Shown piece after piece: positions 24,973-36,414 of a DNA stretch of 64,000 nucleotides. This DNA is from Cryptomeria japonica. Lineage: Eukaryota; Streptophyta; Pinopsida; Cupressales; Cupressaceae. The position numbers were made by a program, and so were the translations under genes. Position 1 is the first letter of the stretch, and the number at the start of each line of letters is the position of its first letter. The stretch lies in contig NC_081407.1 of the NCBI RefSeq assembly GCF_030272615.1, positions 140,310,897 to 140,374,896 on the forward strand. Reading direction: 5' to 3'. Under the pieces are notes generated by a model that made no database searches, was not told where the DNA came from, and was given only the letters and a program-made list of their open reading frames with translations.

Positions 24973-26076
24973 TTTTTTTTTTTTTTGATAAAAGTGGAAT
25001 ATTCCACTAAATTTTTATTAATATATTTTATTTTTTACACAAGATTCAAAGAGCATACCGGAGGAGAGAACCCTGGGAAGAAAACCTTCAGTCACAACTC
25101 ATAAAATAAACCTATAATATCTAACATTTAACAGTTTATACAACCCACCACATACAAAATGCGATCACAACCCATATAAGATCAGTTTTACATAGAGGCC
25201 ATATGGCAATTAGCAAACCCATTGGATAATTCTCAAAAAGTAAACTCCTCAACTGATAGCAATGGAAGAAGACAAAAGATTTCAAAGCCCTGTACCAATC
25301 CCGTGTGCCAAAACCTTTCTTATATCTTTCGCTCTTTAATTCCTTTACTATACAACAAAGCCAAGTGTCTTTATCACAACTTTCATTTAAGAATTCAAAT
25401 ACCATGAGCTAGTGCTTTCCGACGAAGGAGAAGAAGGAAGGGTATCAACATCAACAAGATCTGCAAGAGGCACCATCTAGAGTGGCAAATCTGATGTTGG
25501 CGAAGAGTGAACGACATGCATCGATTCTAAGAGAAAGTGAATTCTTGAAAATAAATTGACAGCTGCAACCAAACAATCTGGTGATACATGGTCTAATAGA
25601 GCTACCATAGCAAACAAAGTAGCATCATATAAGTTAGATATCAATCCATTTCTTAAAATTGAAAGAAGTTCCTCGTGCCAACTAGAATATAATAACTGAG
25701 AATGAGATAGGAAACCACCATACTCAAAATTACCAAATTCAAAATGGTAATTAGATAATGCACAATCCAAATCATCAATAGTGTAGAAGTGGGAATTGAA
25801 ATATGCATCAGAAAGTGCCCTGACCATAGCAGAATCCAACAACACACCCATACAGATAGTGAGAAAATGAGATGCAATAACAGCAAAAGAACAACCTGAG
25901 CTTTCCACCAGCCATCGCTTTCCCAAAACCTTGCAAAAAGCCATAGAGAAATCTAGTGAATAAACTTGAAACAAACGCCCAAGCTTTTCATCATCAAAAG
26001 CATAAGAGTCTTGGAAATCATAATGCTTACGCGGCATCAAAATGCGATAGCCCACTGATGCACTTTTCACCCTCAC
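24973..26076 (-). pseudogene. probable processed retrocopy (3' part) of an unrecognised gene
   Basis: On the minus strand an uninterrupted 199-codon frame (26076..25477) ends in a stop. It is followed by ~490 bp resembling a 3' UTR, an AATAAA signal (25019..25014) and, 27 bases later, a 14-base A tract (T-run 24973..24986). A polyadenylation signal at normal distance from a genomic A tract is the hallmark of a reverse-transcribed mRNA. The protein has no motif I recognise; it includes VIASHFLTICMGVLLDSAM and SWHEELLSILRNGLISNLY and looks helical and leucine-rich. Upstream of 26076 the frame closes immediately (TAA), so the copy is 5'-truncated. A weak 'aaaatga' match (24964.. and 26155..) could be a target duplication. 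The alternative is the last exon of a live gene beside a chance A-run. Confidence 0.6.
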
Positions 26077-26636
26077 ATTTTAGCCCCACTTTGACTACAT
26101 GTGAACCACTAAAAATCTTTACATATCAAAGTAAACAACTAGCCAACACAAAAGAAAATGACAAGCACATATAAAAAGGATATGGATATGGTTGATGATA
26201 TACAAATATGCAAGAACAATTTAATTTTATGAGTAGAACTTGATAAAAATATAAACATAAGAAAATACTTAACAATGTTCACAAATAAAATAAAATAAAT
26301 GTAAAAATGAACATGTAGGGTTGTGAAGGAGTTGTTGACCAAAAATAAATTATATAGGGTTGCAAAAGATCCATCAACTTTAAAAAAAAGAAAAAAAGGA
26401 TATAGAGATGCAAATGAGTCATCAACCAAAATAAAGTGACATAGGGTTATGATGCAAACATCAACCAAATGAAAGTGATATAGGGTTGTGAAGTAGCCAA
26501 CATAACAAGCATGTGATAAGATAATAAGGTATGACAAAAAAAAATATAAGAGAGGGCAATAAGGTGCCACCAATGCCACCCCCAATCATTATGCAATATA
26601 GCCCAAATTTTAGAAAATAACATGTGTAAGCATAGA
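26077..26636. other. intergenic, nothing recognisable
   Basis: A-rich on the plus strand. Minus-strand open frames here (26139..26585 and overlapping ones) are low-complexity F/L/Y/H-rich translations of AT-rich DNA, not credible proteins. Confidence 0.5.
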
Positions 26637-28024
26637 TCATATAAGATAAAATCATGTAATATACAAGTGATCATCATCAAAGGAAACAAGATAAGTAAAT
26701 TAGAGAGTATTCCCTCCTATTGGAGAAAAAATAACACAACATAGACAAAAAAACATGTATGAGACATAAAATTAGACAAGATATACATATAAGGGGAAAT
26801 GAGCATTAAAACACCATGCAACAAAATACAAGTTCAACACTTAAGTAATAAAAGACACGTGAAATGAGAAGTACAATAAATGTGGATCAATAAAAAAGCC
26901 AAAGTTAAAACACATAGCAAAAATATATTTTGGTTAACATAGCAAGAATAATTGCCGAGAACTCCATAAAGTTGCATCAAATCCAAGAATATGTAAAATG
27001 AACCACACAACACATGTTCATAGCCACTTGTGTCAACATGGATTGCTAAAAATGTATTTACATCATCCACATTCTAACTAAGAAAATTAAAATAGCATAA
27101 ACATTAAAGTAAGGCAAACAAAGTGGAACCAAAACATAAGCTTTAAACATACATTGCTAACCCAATAGTTGTACACATAGAAATAATATTTTTCACTATG
27201 ACAACAATACGTGTTTAAACAAGCATCTTATTTTATAAATGACTCACTTATAATGGATAGTTATGATATTTTATTAAAACAAAAAAATATTTATTTCACT
27301 TGTTAATGAATGTATTTATGTTTTTTAAATAACATCCATAGGTTCTCATATGCTCAATTATGGGTCACCCTCGACCAACATTTGGTTATTTTTTGAGTTA
27401 CATGTAGACTATTTATTTACAATATATAGTATAAACATGTGACATTTAGACTAAATCTTATTTAAGCACAAGTGCATGCACAACGATTGGACCATGTACA
27501 ATTACTGGAACCTCTCCCCTATATCATATAAGATAAAATCACATGTAATATCCAAGCAATCATCTTCAAAGGAAATAAGATAAATAAATTAGAGAGGACT
27601 CACTCCAACTAGAAAAAAAAATAGCATGAAACATAGGAAAATCAACATGCACAAGACATAAAAGTAGACAAGTGATACATAAGGTGAAACGAAAAATGAA
27701 AACACCACACAACAAAGTACAAGTTCAGTGTGCTAAAATAATATTAAAAGATATGTGAAAGGAGAACCACAATAAATGTGGATCAATAAAAAAAGGTTAG
27801 AGTTAAAACATAGAAGAAGGAAAAAGGAAATGGTTAACACAACAATGTTGCATCACCTCAAATCCATAGGAGAAATCCAAGAATATGAAAATGAACCACA
27901 AAATGCATGTTCATATTCACTTGTGTCAACATGCACAACTAAAAATGTCTTTGCATCATCCACATTCTAACTAAGAAAATCAAAATAGCATAAACATTAA
28001 AGTAAAGCAAGCAAAATGGAGTCA
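26637..28024. repeat. ~490-bp direct repeat (26637..27130 and 27524..28024)
   Basis: Both copies begin 'tcatataagataaaatca', pass through 'aataaatgtggatcaataaa' and end 'aatagcataaacattaaagt'. They are offset by ~890 bp with moderate divergence. Possibly part of the decayed Gypsy element whose gag follows to the right. Confidence 0.8.
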
Positions 28025-29467
28025 GAGCATAAGATCTCAACCAATGATATTGGAAGAATATTCCACAAGAAGATCATCCTTACACCAATTATGAATATCT
28101 ATGTCATGTATTGAATCATTAGATCATATAATAGGTTCTTCGCATAACTATAAAATACTACTCTTAACAAATGTACTAGAAAGAAGCATTTTTTTGGATT
28201 TTTTTTCCAATAACCATAGTTCATTTTTCTTTGAAGGCGCGTCCAATTGTAGATTCTAAAACTGTTTATTTATTCTATCTCTTTAATCCTCAAGTAGTTC
28301 AATGAATAACTTTGAAATAAAACTTGATATATATCTATATGTATAATACCTTTGATCTTTTCATCTTTTATTGTCATATGTGTAATTTCTTATAAGGATC
28401 CCCTATCTAGGTGAAGAAATATAAAATCCCTTACGCTTATGAATTATAGGTTGCAATACATGTGGTTATTTTGGCCTTGTAGATTGTTCATCTTTATGAT
28501 ATGAATTCACATAAATGATCTACTTTTTATCCTTGCAGTCTCACATTCTTATAAATTATTTCATCTTTTCTTTATTTTCTTGCAACTATTCTTTCTTATG
28601 ATTTTTTTTTTCAAATCATAAAAATCATCACTATACTCATATGGTGGCTCATTAGGTGTTTTTATGGTTGCATCTACAGTAAACTATATTAATTCTAATT
28701 AAGGCATTTATAGATATCTAGCAATAGTAACCATTTTTTATATGTTAATATATTTAGTACATTGTTATAACATTTAAGGCACTATTTGCCATTGTTTAAT
28801 ACATGGATGATCAAGTAATATAAAAAATCTCTTTGAAGAAGGAATAATATGACATAATGTAGGCATTTACTTTGAACTAGTTGATAAAGAAAAATAAATA
28901 AATCCCATATTTTCATTTAATATATAATTAGTCATATTAAGTGAAACCCAAAAATGTATATATGATTGTTGTTGAAAATGATAATTAAACAAAATCTCTT
29001 CCTTGCATACATTGTATTAATGTAAGGGAGATAAATAATCACACTTCCATGGATTTGTAATTCAAATAAACTCTAACATACAAAGGACCATAATAATTGT
29101 TTAATGGGATCTCATCATGAGAAAATATAAAAACAACAATAGAAGAATATGCACCAGTATTAAGCATGCCCACCAATTAATTTTTAAATTCATGTTAAAT
29201 AATGTTTGAGTCTTCCTCATGTTCCTCAAAATCCACATTATGATTGATTATGAGTAAGAAACTGATTTTTTATAAATTTATAAATTTTGATTAATAGGAA
29301 CAACTAAATGATCTCCTTCATTATTAACACCTTCAAAATGTATTATATTATTATCAATCGTATCCTAAATTTTATGAATTAATTTCATACAACATTAAGT
29401 ATAGTAACCATTAACCCTATGATAATCATAAATGATCTTTATCAACATAATTTTTCCCTATACAACA
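28025..29467 (-). pseudogene. decayed Ty3/Gypsy gag, C-terminal half
   Basis: On the minus strand, text near 29440-29290 (YHRVNGYYT, then KLIHKI, DTIDNN, FEGVNNEGDHLVVP) parallels the zinc-knuckle region of the intact Gag at 49602..51896 (FHRQLGHDTEKC, KRKIQDLIDNN, GVNDKGN). Further leftward text also follows Gag-protease order but is riddled with stops. The same gag continues at 37677..38560; the palindromic element at 29468..37676 was inserted between them. Confidence 0.65.
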
Positions 29468-30746
29468 TGTTGGTTCCCAAATCAACAGATCCTAGATCCT
29501 AGAGGAACTGCCACTAACTCATTGACAAAATTAGGATTGGTTTTGGCCAACGAACAAGATTCACCACAAAGGCTGCAATCTTCTACTCTTTAGGCTCTGC
29601 AGGACCTAGGTGGGTATCCCTGTTGCAATGTTTCACGATATTTCAACTTTACATGGACAAACATTGCGGTGTTTTGCAGATGCTTTCAATAAAAAGTAAG
29701 ATATACTACGAATTCTGGCTTGAACCTTAGTTTGTACTACTTTGCGTGCATTGAAAACTGATTCTAATCTATTCTACTCCTAATGCAGAAAAATTGGAAA
29801 ATGAAATATAAAAGGTGAAATCAGAATGTTGAAATAAATTTAAACCCAAAAAAGTATGACTAGTGCCTGTTCAAGGGAGATACAAAGTCAAGTAATAGGT
29901 CTAAAGACATACAATATCATGATATCAACATTAGGATGCAATACTAAACATTCAAGACTTGCTTAAAATGCTTAGACTAAGAATATATTCATAACTTCCT
30001 CACAAAACCTCTCACACAATGTTGCAGCATTCAAGATAGAATTTAATTCATTTACTTGAAATGAAACCTATAAAGACATACACATTCTCCATTAGAGAAG
30101 ACAAATTGAACATGTCATTAACATAACAACTCATACAACACCATACAACAGATTTGAGTAAGAAAAATGAATGTCCTCTTTATTGATTTTCAGTATAAAA
30201 ATGATACATTCATGATAAATTGTTGTACTAAATAAATCTGTAAAAGACTATTTGTCAATATATTGCTTCAAAGCTATATCCTAGTACATACTAAACAAAA
30301 TTTTAATAATTGTTCTTCTTGGCCCCGAATTCCCTTTTATAACACAAGGGAGAAAATAAAGCTCCAGGACAAGAAGACACATGTCTAAATTTTTTGCTTA
30401 GTATGTACTAGGATAACTTTGAAGCAATATATTGACAGATAGTCTTTTACAGATTTATTTAGCACAACAATTTATCATGAATGTATTATTTTTATACTGA
30501 AAATCAATAAAAAGGACATTCATTTTTCTTGCTCAAATCTGTTGTATGGTGTTGTATGAGTTGTTATGTTAATGATATGTTCAATTTGTCTTCTCTAATG
30601 GAGAATGTGTATGTCTTGATAGGTTTCATTTCAAGTAAATGAATTAAATTATGTCTTGAATACTACAACATTTGTGTGAGAGGTTTTGTGAGGAAGTTAT
30701 GAATATATTCTTAGTATGAGCATTTTAAGCAAGTCTTGAATGTTTA

Positions 30747-31227
30747 TGTTGGTGTAAATAATTATTCATCATGGATATTATTACACTTACTTAAGTTTAC
30801 TTAGGATAATGCATTTCATAGTAGTTTGGATATGAGACACTTGGGTGTTTGTGCTACATTGGGATAGTGTGTGTAGGAGAAATTCCACCTCTTTTGGTGT
30901 TGATCTTGTTATTACACTATCATATCCACTTATTGTGGAGTGATAATTCCACCTTCGATGGGTGATCCACCTCATGTGGAATATTATATTATTTCTCCTA
31001 CCTACCCACACCTATTTCCTACCTACCCTTGTTTCTTATTGAGCCACATGTCATGTTTGTGTGCTCATACATATCCCTAGCCTTGCCTATATAAGCAGGC
31101 TCATCTACATTGTATGTAACAAGTTGTTGATCATTTTCTATTGATGAGAATACAGTTTATTCTTGTCCCATATTATGTCTCTATCTTGTATATTTCAATG
31201 ACTTCTTGATCTTGGCAAAATCCAACA
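30747..31227 (+). repeat. 5' LTR of the young Copia element
   Basis: 481 bp, TGTTGGTG...ATCCAACA. A TATA box (TATATAA) at 31088..31094 implies transcription start near 31120. It differs from the 3' LTR at a t/c ('gtgctacatt') and a t/c ('cttgtatatt'). Confidence 0.95.
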
Positions 31228-31239
31228 TGGTATCAGAGC
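31228..31239 (+). other. primer binding site, tRNA-iMet
   Basis: TGGTATCAGAGC immediately abuts the 5' LTR. This is the standard plant Copia primer site, complementary to the 3' end of initiator methionine tRNA. Confidence 0.95.
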
Positions 31240-31594
31240 TATTGGAGTCTCATTGATTCGTCTTGAAGAGGCATTATTGCGACGATAAGAGGCAGATCTG
31301 AGGAGCATCGTCATTTGGAGGCGTCCTAGACCAGATCCGACCTCACCATTGCGTCCGGAAGGCCGTTTCCATGAATTTTGGTTATAAAGTTGGCCTATTT
31401 TGGTGAGGAAAATTTTTTTCCCCAATTTTGCTATTCGTACGGATTTTCGAATTTTATATATAATTTTTTCAAAAAAAATTTTTTTGCAATATTGTTTCGA
31501 AAAAAATCAAAAATCAAAAAAAAAAAATTGAAAAAAAATTCGAAAATATCAAAAAATTTGAAAAGAGAAGCAAAAAAATCAAAAAAATATTGTT

Positions 31595-32275
31595 TGGGGG
31601 GTCCGCAGACCCCCCCCGTACCGCAGTACCTGCAGGTTGCAGGTATCCCGCAGCCCGTACCTGACGCTCCGTCTGCTCCGTCCAGCGCCCGTACTCTGCC
31701 TCTGTCAGCTTGCCAGCGCCCACCGTGCACGACGCCGTCCTGTCAGCGCCTGCCGACTGTCCGTCCGCCGGTCCCCCGCGCCGTCCTCGCCGCTGCGCAC
31801 CATCCTTGGCTCCCGGTCTCTGCACGAACACTGCTGCCGCAGTGCACAGCTCCTCCGTCCCTGCTCCGCTCGACGGTGGCTGCGCCCGCTTCATCTCCTC
31901 CCGCCCGAGCCAAGTCCTCCGGCGGCTCCTCCGCCCTCGATCTCCGCCCGGCAGACAGAGCTCCGCCGCCTCCAGGTTCTCTCCTCCCGCGCGGCGCCGC
32001 TCCACCACTCCATCGCCGCCTCGTCCCTGCAACCGGGCCAGCTCCTCCGCCACGTGGAGGACCGTACAGACACGTGGATTTCCGTACTGCCACGCGTCAA
32101 ATCCGTACGGCCACATCAGCAGACACATCACCCTGCCATATCATCGGTTCCGTACAGTACGGACTGTGCAGCCAGCACGCCACGTCATCCGTCCGTATGG
32201 TACGGACGCCCAGTCAGCCAGGCAGTGAAGTTTTTGCGACGGTCATACGGCCGTCAAATTTAACCCAGTGAATTG
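31595..32275 (+). other. GC-rich structured leader of the Copia element
   Basis: About 680 bp of strikingly GC-rich DNA between an A-rich run and the AT-rich pre-gag leader. It opens with two perfect hairpins: 'ggggggtc' / 'gacccccc' (31596..31615, loop cgca) and 'tacctgca' / 'tgcaggta' (31627..31645, loop ggt). It is rich in cgtac/gtacgg words. Several overlapping frames stay open (297, 208 and 172 codons), as expected of GC-rich DNA; none has recognisable content. It is part of the 5' untranslated leader and may hold packaging or dimerisation signals (inference). Confidence 0.7.
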
Positions 32276-32937
32276 ATGACGTCACCGCCACATCAGCAGG
32301 GTTTGAAAATTTTTAGACCCCCTCTCATTTGCATTTTTGATTTTGCAGTTCAATTTCAAATGGCCATAACTTGCTCATTTTTGCTCCTTTTTGGGTGCAA
32401 TTTTTTTTGAAATGGGCTAGAATTTTGTGCTCTCCGCAGTGGTGAAATAATTTTTTGATTTTGATGCACGGATTTTTCAGAAAATGCAGTTTTTGGTGAC
32501 TGTCCCTGAGTAATCCCAGTTTTTGCAACTTCAGAGGCTTCGTTTGGGGTCATCCGACCTCCTTTTCAGGTGCCGTTTTTTTTGAAAGTGCGTATTTTTT
32601 CGTCTACTTTCACATGATGCTATCAGATTGATGTCATTGTAAGTAGAAATTGTACTTTCAGATCTAGGCCATTTTTGGCTCTTTTGGTACTTGTACATTT
32701 GCTTGAATCTCAGTTAGATTCATTGCACTATTGATTGAAGTCTCTTGTATCTCATTTGAGAAGTTGTAAAATTTGCATCATAAGCCCACTTTGCCTTGTT
32801 TTGCAAGTGGCTCATTGTAATCGCACTAAGTATAAAGTGCCAAAATCATCACTTTTGGGGGGGGGTACTTTGATTGATTGAATTTGGGGGGTGTCTCTTG
32901 TGCTTTTGTGCTCTTGTGTTCTTTCCTTTTTGCTGCT

Positions 32938-34893
32938 ATGGGTTCTTCTAAGTTTCCTCTCTTAACTCCACATAATTATGCTACTTGGAAAATTGATGCA
33001 TGGAGTAAACTTATGGAAAAAGGACTCACTCATTACATTGATGGAACTATTGTTGCTCCAGCTGATCCTAAGGCTGATCCAGTTGGTCACTTAGATTGGC
33101 TCACTAAAAATATCATGGCAATTGGTACCTTAAGAAAGTATGTATCAAAGGATCTCATATTTCATATTGAAAAATGTACTCTAATCAAGGATGCTTGGCA
33201 AAAGTTTCAAGACTTGTATGGTCAAGTTGATGAGATTAGGGGATATCAAATTGATAGTGATCTCACCATGTTAGATCCCAAGAACTTTGATACTATACAA
33301 GATTATGTCACTAAGGCAAATGAGTTGAGGGCACAACTCAAAGATTGTGGCATTGATAAAAAGGATACTCAATTGATATTCAACTTGATAGGGAAGCTTC
33401 CACAAGAATATGCAGCATTTGTTTCTAGTTTCCAAACTCATAGGATGACAATGGGTTCAAGCTACAAAATGCCTACATTTGATGCTTTCAATGAAATGTT
33501 GATGATGGAACAAACTAAGTTGATAAGCATGGGCATTCTTAAGGCTTCTTCTAAGTCTCAAGCATTAGTGGCAAATCAAGGGAACAAAGGAAATCAAGGA
33601 AAGGACAACTCAAACAAGAAGAAATGGCAATCAAAGCCTAAGGACAAAGCATCATCTTCTCCACAACAAGGAGATTCATCTTCTTCCAAGAGAGATAATT
33701 CACCAAAGAGAGAGAGACCTACTTGTGCTTATTGCAAAAAGATTGGTCATGAGGAACATCGTTGCCATACTAAGAAGATTGATGAGCTCACACATATCAT
33801 CAAAAAGCATAACATTGATTTGCCTAAAGTCTACAAGAAGGATGATTCATCAACTTCCACTTCCTCACATTCAAAAGGAAAAGGGCAAGCATTCATGGCT
33901 TCTACAAGTGGAAAGACTCACTCTTTTGGAACAAGAAAAGGACAAGCTCTATGTGCTACAACAAATCATACTTCAGAGAGATGGCTTCTAGATTCAGGGG
34001 CTTCTCATCATATGGCATCTTCACAGTCTATGTTCTCTACATTTGAGCCTTGCACCATGCCTCAGATTTTGATGGGCAATCATACATACATGGATGTGAT
34101 TGGGAAAGGATCTATTGACATTGGGGATAACTCCTTCAATGATGTGTTGTGTGTACCCCACTTGACAAACAATCTCCTTTCTATCTATCAAATCACACAT
34201 GGCGCAACTAAGAGAGTTGTGGAGTTCACACCTGACTCGGTTTTTATTAGAGACGTGGAGACTAGAGCTATCATTGCAACTGGGGTGGTTGATCATGCAT
34301 CTCGGTTATACTCCTTTTCAGATTTTGTTGATGATGATGATTTCACATTTGATGATACTACACATGATGATCACACTTATTGTGATGATTCAGATTTTGA
34401 GGAGAACTTTGGACACTTGAACATGGGGATTCTCACATATAACCCAGTTCTTGAGTCTTGTATTTCATCTCCTCATATTGATATCACATCACCTATTGTA
34501 CCTGATGATGCAGATAGTGCGACAGTTTTGCCTTCATATGATTCAGTGCAGCAGGATATACATTGTCTTCCAGCTTCAGATTCATGGGATGATTACATGA
34601 CAGATATTGCAGGTTTGTTTGTGGAATCCTACATTGCAGATTTGGGAGACATCATTGATGACATTCATCTTCTCTTTGATGAAGATGATCCTTCTTCGAT
34701 TGTTGCGAGGGCACACTCTGACCCTCTTGTTCATTCTCTACATGATCATTCTTTCGAGGTTGACATGATTGTGGATACTTATGTACAGAAGTTGGAGGAG
34801 GTCTCTTTATTCTTTGAGGAGACACATGAGTCTTTGGATATTGTTCTACATCCATCTCCACTAGATGTTGGAGTTCCTTTTTCAGCAGTATGA
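32938..34893 (+). CDS. Copia Gag-protease polyprotein (no integrase/RT)
   Basis: 651 aa, intact. The start ATG at 32938 gives the canonical Copia Gag opening MGSSKFPLLTPHNYATWK; the open frame extends 20 codons further upstream without an ATG. The Gag capsid-like (UBN2-type) domain spans residues ~1-190. A basic, Lys/Ser-rich linker follows, then one CX2CX4HX4C zinc knuckle (CAYCKKIGHEEHRC, 263-276). A retropepsin has a perfect active site, DSGAS at 352-356, inside WLLDSGASHHMA, followed by the family's VLCVPHLTNNLLSI. Where integrase should begin, the protein runs into an Asp/His-rich acidic tail (~residues 460-640) and stops. Gag would form particles and the protease would mature them; integrase and RT must come from elsewhere. 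The intact frame matches the element's youth. Confidence 0.93.
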   Translation: MGSSKFPLLTPHNYATWKIDAWSKLMEKGLTHYIDGTIVAPADPKADPVGHLDWLTKNIMAIGTLRKYVSKDLIFHIEKCTLIKDAWQKFQDLYGQVDEIRGYQIDSDLTMLDPKNFDTIQDYVTKANELRAQLKDCGIDKKDTQLIFNLIGKLPQEYAAFVSSFQTHRMTMGSSYKMPTFDAFNEMLMMEQTKLISMGILKASSKSQALVANQGNKGNQGKDNSNKKKWQSKPKDKASSSPQQGDSSSSKRDNSPKRERPTCAYCKKIGHEEHRCHTKKIDELTHIIKKHNIDLPKVYKKDDSSTSTSSHSKGKGQAFMASTSGKTHSFGTRKGQALCATTNHTSERWLLDSGASHHMASSQSMFSTFEPCTMPQILMGNHTYMDVIGKGSIDIGDNSFNDVLCVPHLTNNLLSIYQITHGATKRVVEFTPDSVFIRDVETRAIIATGVVDHASRLYSFSDFVDDDDFTFDDTTHDDHTYCDDSDFEENFGHLNMGILTYNPVLESCISSPHIDITSPIVPDDADSATVLPSYDSVQQDIHCLPASDSWDDYMTDIAGLFVESYIADLGDIIDDIHLLFDEDDPSSIVARAHSDPLVHSLHDHSFEVDMIVDTYVQKLEEVSLFFEETHESLDIVLHPSPLDVGVPFSAV

Positions 34894-35433
34894 CACAGTC
34901 TACCATCTTTGGAAGGGGTATCTTTCAGCATCGACATGGGGACATTTGAGCAGTTTTCAGAGATTCCTTTCATCATGAGTTTTCTTCATACATCTTCCCT
35001 TCATGATTGGGGAGACTTCATGAATACACCTTTGGTTTTGTTTCTTCCTAAGGGGAGGAATGTTGTTCGACGTTCGTGGAGCAGTTTCTTCATACATCGA
35101 GCTTCTATCATTGGTGCAGATTCTTCATTGAGGGATGATCACAGTTTGACTTCTCTTCTTCTCTCATATGGGGGGGACTATTTCCTCACATTGGGTTTTG
35201 TTCCTCACATACTTCTTTGAGAGTTCTCTTGTATAGCTTTCATCTCTCTTTTGGGGGAGGGTTTTTTCCCATTGGGTTTTTCTCTCTTTCCCCACTTTGT
35301 GAGAGATTTCATTGCATTGGTTTGCATGCATTTGCATTTGTTCATGGGTACCTAACATGGCCTCGTAGCCGGGACCCATCTTGCATTGCTTAGTTGCATT
35401 GTAGACTTAAGTGCATTCCCCTAAGTTGCACTT
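34894..35433 (+). other. 3' untranslated region of the Copia element
   Basis: Between the Gag-protease stop and the polypurine tract. An open frame of 103 codons (34909..35220) has no recognised domain. No trace of integrase, RT or RNase H text remains, even degraded. Confidence 0.7.
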
Positions 35434-35442
35434 AAGGGGGGG
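35434..35442 (+). other. polypurine tract
   Basis: 'aaggggggg' directly precedes the 3' LTR, the plus-strand primer for reverse transcription. Confidence 0.9.
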
Positions 35443-35923
35443 TGTTGGTGTAAATAATTATTCATCATGGATATTATTACACTTACTTAAGTTTACTTAG
35501 GATAATGCATTTCATAGTAGTTTGGATATGAGACACTTGGGTGTTTGTGCCACATTGGGATAGTGTGTGTAGGAGAAATTCCACCTCTTTTGGTGTTGAT
35601 CTTGTTATTACACTATCATATCCACTTATTGTGGAGTGATAATTCCACCTTCGATGGGTGATCCACCTCATGTGGAATATTATATTATTTCTCCTACCTA
35701 CCCACACCTATTTCCTACCTACCCTTGTTTCTTATTGAGCCACATGTCATGTTTGTGTGCTCATACATATCCCTAGCCTTGCCTATATAAGCAGGCTCAT
35801 CTACATTGTATGTAACAAGTTGTTGATCATTTTCTATTGATGAGAATACAGTTTATTCTTGTCCCATATTATGTCTCTATCTTGTACATTTCAATGACTT
35901 CTTGATCTTGGCAAAATCCAACA
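35443..35923 (+). repeat. 3' LTR of the young Copia element
   Basis: 481 bp, the same length as the 5' LTR with two differences. TATA box at 35784..35790. Followed by the gttta target duplication. Confidence 0.95.
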
Positions 35924-36414
35924 GTTTAGTATTGCATCCTAATGCTGATACGGTGATATTGTCTGTCTTTAGACCTGTTATTTGACTCTGTATCTCCCTT
36001 GAATAGGCACTAGTCATACTTTTCTAGGTTTTAGGATCATTTCAACATTCTTATTTCACCTTTTATATTTCATTTTCCAATATTTTTGCCTTAGGAGTAG
36101 AATAATTAGAATCATTTTTCAATGCAAGCAAAGTAGTACAAACTAAGGTTCAAGCCAAAATTCGTAGTATATCTTAATTTTCCTTGGTATATTTTCATTG
36201 AAAGCATCTGCTAAACACTACAATGTTTGTCCATGTAAAGTTGAAATGTCATGAAACATTGCAACAAGGATACCCACCTAGGTCCTATAGAGCCTAAAGA
36301 GTAGAAGATTGCAGCCTTTGTGTTGAATCTTGTTCGTTGGCCAAAACCAATCCTAAGTTTGTCAATGAGTTAGTGGCAATTCCTCTAAGATCTAGGATCT
36401 TATGATTTGGGAAC

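Larger units (their letters stand above)
30747..35923 (+). mobile_element. young non-autonomous Ty1/Copia element (Gag-protease only), TSD gttta
   Basis: A complete 5,177-bp element with two 481-bp LTRs, TG...CA termini (TGTTGG/CCAACA) and exact gttta duplications at 30742..30746 and 35924..35928. The primer site is a perfect tRNA-iMet match. A GC-rich leader, one long ORF (Gag plus protease) and a G-rich polypurine tract follow. There is no integrase, RT or RNase H anywhere between the LTRs, so movement needs an autonomous partner (TR-GAG-like organisation). The two LTRs differ by eye at only two sites, so insertion was recent. It sits in the right arm of the palindromic insertion. Confidence 0.95.

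Noticed and set aside
26139-27070. Minus-strand hydrophobic open frames (148, 80, 78 codons)
   Set aside because: Translations of A-rich repeat DNA; composition is F/L/Y/H/C-rich without domains, and the region is partly a direct repeat.
31378-32271. Several long overlapping frames (297, 208, 205, 172 codons, both strands) in the Copia leader
   Set aside because: All arise from the same GC-rich block, overlap in different frames, and give low-complexity Pro/Arg/Ser sequence; the block lies in the untranslated leader of the element.
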